This document shows positions 61,072-64,000 of a DNA stretch of 64,000 bases, piece after piece. The DNA is from Sisyra terminalis (lineage: Eukaryota > Arthropoda > Insecta > Neuroptera > Sisyridae). The notes beneath the pieces are model-generated. The model made no database searches, was not told the origin of the DNA, and saw only the letters and a program-made list of their open reading frames with translations. Location of the stretch: positions 23,723,001-23,787,000 of the forward strand of contig OY292275.1 of NCBI GenBank assembly GCA_958496175.1. Direction: 5' to 3'. Both the position numbers and the translations under genes were made by a program. How positions within the stretch are numbered: position 1 is the first letter of the stretch; each line of letters begins with the position of its first letter.

Positions 61072-61771
61072 ATGGATTATTGGTTTGGTTCTATTATCGA
61101 TAGTTTTTCGACAAAGTTTATAGCGTTAGTATGTGTTACACTTGTGACTGTTTATATTCATTATTATTGGTCAAATTGGCGATTGTTACAATTCGCAAAA
61201 AACTTTGAAGGCCCAAGGGCTCTGCCAATCATCGGCAATGGTTTCATGTTCCGAGGAGATACCAGAGGTAAGTTTAATATTTGAAAAAAAATTAAAATAC
61301 CTAAAGAGACAAATGCAATTGTCGTTTTTTAGATCTTTATTTAGCATTTTTACGAATGTTTACCGACTGGAAACCACCAGCTAGATTTTGGCTTGGAAAT
61401 AGATTAGCCATTACAATTTCGAACCCAAAAGATATTGAAATCATTTTTAATAAATGTATTACAAAAGAATATGAAACATTTCATGCCGCTCAACCATACT
61501 TAGGAGAGGGACTTTTTTCCATAATTGAAGGTATTTCCAACCACAAAGAGTACAAAATATATTTGATAGAATTGATTTTTTTAAGGATACAGATGGAAAC
61601 AAAATCGGCGAACAATTATTCCCACATTTAGTAAGAAAATTTTGGATAATTATTTGACTATCTTTAACGAAAATAGTGTTATTTTAACTGAAAAATTGCT
61701 TAATAAAGTTGGAGAAAATGAGTTTGATATCAGTGAATATGTAGGAGCATGTACATTGGATATGATTTGCG
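61072..61771 (+). CDS. cytochrome P450 CYP-C, CYP4 clan, first three exons
   Basis: Exons 61072-61267, 61333-61530 and 61586-61771 have lengths 196, 198 and 186, identical to exons 1-3 of CYP-A and CYP-B, with the same phases. The product so far is 193 residues: membrane anchor (FIALVCVTLVTVYIHYYW), hinge GPRALPIIGN, a WLGNRLAITISNP segment, and a C-helix WKQNR (W135, R139) followed by PTFSKKIL. The ATG at 61072 aligns with the other two starts; the in-frame GTG two codons upstream is ignored. The sequence is clearly more diverged than A is from B. No exon 4 was found in the remaining 2.2 kb, so the gene either continues past 64000 or is truncated. Confidence 0.85.
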
Positions 61772-62989
61772 GTAAGTGAATCAAACTTTTCAATTTTTAC
61801 ACATACATACGAATTTACTTACAATAAATCATTCATGCACATTATTTTTTTTTTTTATTTATTTATTTTAAGTCGCTTCAATAGCTTGGTCATTAGCGAC
61901 TAAAATTTGATAGCTTTTACAGTTTTACATTAATCTTTAACATATTATTGTATAAGTTTTAATAGCAAATATCATAAATTGAAAAATTAAATCTGTGTTA
62001 AAATTTATTACCAACTCAAAACAATGTATTAAATACAAAAAAATGATCAATACATACATACATGATTCCACATAGTACATGACAAACTATAGTTTATGCT
62101 TTATATATGCTTTATAGTATCTGAACATTTGTAGCCTGCTTGTATAACTTTTCATTTGTACTTTGTTCTGTAAAAACATTATTAAATTCCTATATTATTT
62201 ATCTATAGTTTTCTATAGTATACATTGACCTCAATGTACTACAGTAGTTACTATATAAAAGTATTACGTGTACATATTTATGTACGTGGATTTATTATAC
62301 TCATATACATATATGTTCAATATATTTAATACTCAAATTTAAGGAAACTTTATTGTGTATTTAGTCGTTCATTATTAATAAAGTAATTATAACTAGAATT
62401 TACAAACATTGAAAACACATTATGACCAGATCAATTTTGTTAATAATTCCATTTTAAAGCTTTCTTTTATTTCTTGGATTTTTTTTAAATAAAATATAAC
62501 TGCATAAAATTGTATTTGAACAGCTCCAAATGTGCAATTCTGTAAAATTTATCGTACAAATATTTTTGAAGAATAATTTTGAAAAGTATGTAGATGTTAC
62601 TTTGTTTTAAAAAGTACCCGAAGTTCTTTTGGGTATCAAGTTACTCTTAAAAAAAGGAAGTTAAATACTAACTTTTTAAGAATCTTTTCTTGTTACGTCG
62701 TATGCTATTTATGTACTAAGTTTCATAATATATTAGGCGATATCGTATTTCTTATCTTCATTAATTTAGGAGAGAGAAAAGTATGTATGTTTAAGTAAAC
62801 ACACTAAAAACGGTAGAAGATTAAGAGAAGAGGTATATATTGAATTTTATAGAACTTAACAATATAAAATTCTAAATGACAAACAAAAATATATAATAGA
62901 TATTAAAACATAACTATAGCTAATTCACAATAGTCAGGTATTCCATTCTTCATTTTTAGTAAATTTTTGTAAAAACGTATGTTAGATAC

Positions 62990-63139
62990 GTAAAAGTATC
63001 TAAGATATATTTTTTAAGTTACAAGATGAAGTTCTTTTTTTAACAGTATCTTAGATACTAGTTACTTTTTGCCAAAATATAAAGGAACTAAGTGACTTAG
63101 ATACTTCAAAATATCTAAGATACTTTCTTCTGATAGCTG
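62990..63139. repeat. end of a hAT-like element related to 25188-26542
   Basis: The inverted right end reads CAGCTATCAGAAGAAAGTATC, similar to CAGAGTTGCCAGAAAAAAAG at 25188. The inside is packed with AGTATCTTAGATACTAGTTAC motifs. The left end may be near 62521 but is not certain. Confidence 0.45.
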
Positions 63140-63441
63140 TGCACATATGCAATAATAAAGTTTTATATAATGTAATAAATTCATTATATCTAAAACACAT
63201 CGATTCGATTGCAAAAAAATCGATATTTTTTTCGTCATTCCTAGGTAAAGCTTTACAGTTAACGATTTCGTAAACATTAAAATTTTGAGTATAAGCCCCT
63301 ATTGTAAAAGGAATGGAACTTTTACAGAAACATCCTAAGTATTTATTTTTTAATTGAAGACTTACTTTTATTTGGATAAAAGTTATCTTTTCCACAAATT
63401 CTCTCTACAAAATTCTTTGCAAGAGTAGTTTTTTGTAATTG

Positions 63442-63526
63442 CTATTTACCGTCACCTTATAAGTTCTAAGGTCTTTAGTGACTCTAGAATTATTAAAAGT
63501 CCGTAATGGAGAAATATCGAAAATCA
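63442..63526 (-). repeat. SINE 3' fragment
   Basis: On the - strand it holds ATATTTCTCCATTACGGACT and AGAGTCACTAAAGACCTTAG, ending GTGACGGTAAAT. The tRNA-like head is missing. Confidence 0.65.
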
Positions 63527-64000
63527 AAGATAGTTTTATTAAAAAACAAAAAAAAAAGATAATTATATTGTTATATGTATGTTATGATAATTGTATATTA
63601 GATAATAATTTTATATGTTTGATTTTAAATAATTTTATTTGTTAGATAATTTTTTATGAAAAATAAATTCTATGATTATAATTTTTTAACTTTATTCAGA
63701 CTATACAAACTGGTTTTAAAAAAAAATACAAGACATACGGTAATGTGAAAAATATTTTTTTTGAAAACTTAGAGAAGGATATTGGAAAAATATTTACAGA
63801 AAGTTAATACCTAGTTCATTTTATTGAACGAATAATTATGTTCATATAAAAACACTCATAAGTTGTGAAAATTATTGTATATTCGGAGAAGTCCTTGAAA
63901 TTTTATAAAAAAAAAACCGCTCTTAAAAACAAAAATCAATTTAGCTTCACTACCGGATTGACACGTGGAAGAGAAAAAAAATAATTAAATATGAATTTTA

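Larger units (their letters stand above)
61772..64000 (+). other. CYP-C intron 3 or downstream DNA
   Basis: No match to P450 exon 4 (expected to open with an ETAM-like segment). It is filled with hAT-like and SINE fragments. Confidence 0.5.

Noticed and set aside
63051..63395. 114-codon - strand frame
   Set aside because: Overlaps the hAT-like repeat end; no domain.

Overview
This is an AT-rich (roughly three-quarters A+T) stretch of nuclear DNA from an insect, probably a holometabolous one. The support is a juvenile-hormone receptor gene of the Methoprene-tolerant type, a tandem cluster of CYP4-clan cytochrome P450 genes, a LITAF-domain gene, short GT-AG introns (down to 52 bp), and a dense load of insect-type transposons (mariner, hAT-like, Tigger-like, Helitron, jockey-type LINE, tRNA-derived SINE, solo LTR). 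I cannot fix the order from the sequence alone.

Layout. 0-17 kb is gene-free and made of transposon debris. It holds a Helitron (2391-3669) inserted into a SINE, a non-autonomous hAT-like element (4795-5456), an intact mariner (6476-7763) with a full 346-residue transposase, and a truncated LINE (about 8405-8933). 17-27 kb holds a long foldback element, more MITEs, and a speculative first coding exon for Met (18358-18398). 27.6-36.4 kb is the Met gene on the + strand: a bHLH/PAS-A exon (27649-28048), a 7-kb intron, a PAS-A/PAS-B exon (35091-36263) and a short last exon (36331-36399). 36.4-43.9 kb is intergenic, with MITEs and long (AT)n runs. 43.9-45.0 kb is a complete four-exon LITAF-like gene on the - strand (144 residues).

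45.5-58.2 kb is a direct tandem segmental duplication. Each unit carries one complete nine-exon P450 gene of 500 residues (CYP-A 47337-52222, CYP-B 54165-57555), with every exon the same length in both copies. A third, more diverged P450 (CYP-C) begins at 61072. Its first three exons have the same lengths as those of CYP-A/B, and it runs off the window or is truncated.

The P450 copies act as natural empty-site controls for each other: a solo LTR, a short hAT-like element and a LINE scrap are in CYP-A and absent from CYP-B, so they arrived after the duplication. CYP-A and CYP-B share an unusual I-helix (A-G-N-H-T, histidine where most P450s have Asp/Glu) and a nearly identical heme-binding exon that looks homogenised. 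I saw no CRISPR, operon, rRNA gene or intact tRNA gene, and no wholly new multi-gene system. The P450 cluster and its nested insertions are the most interesting part.
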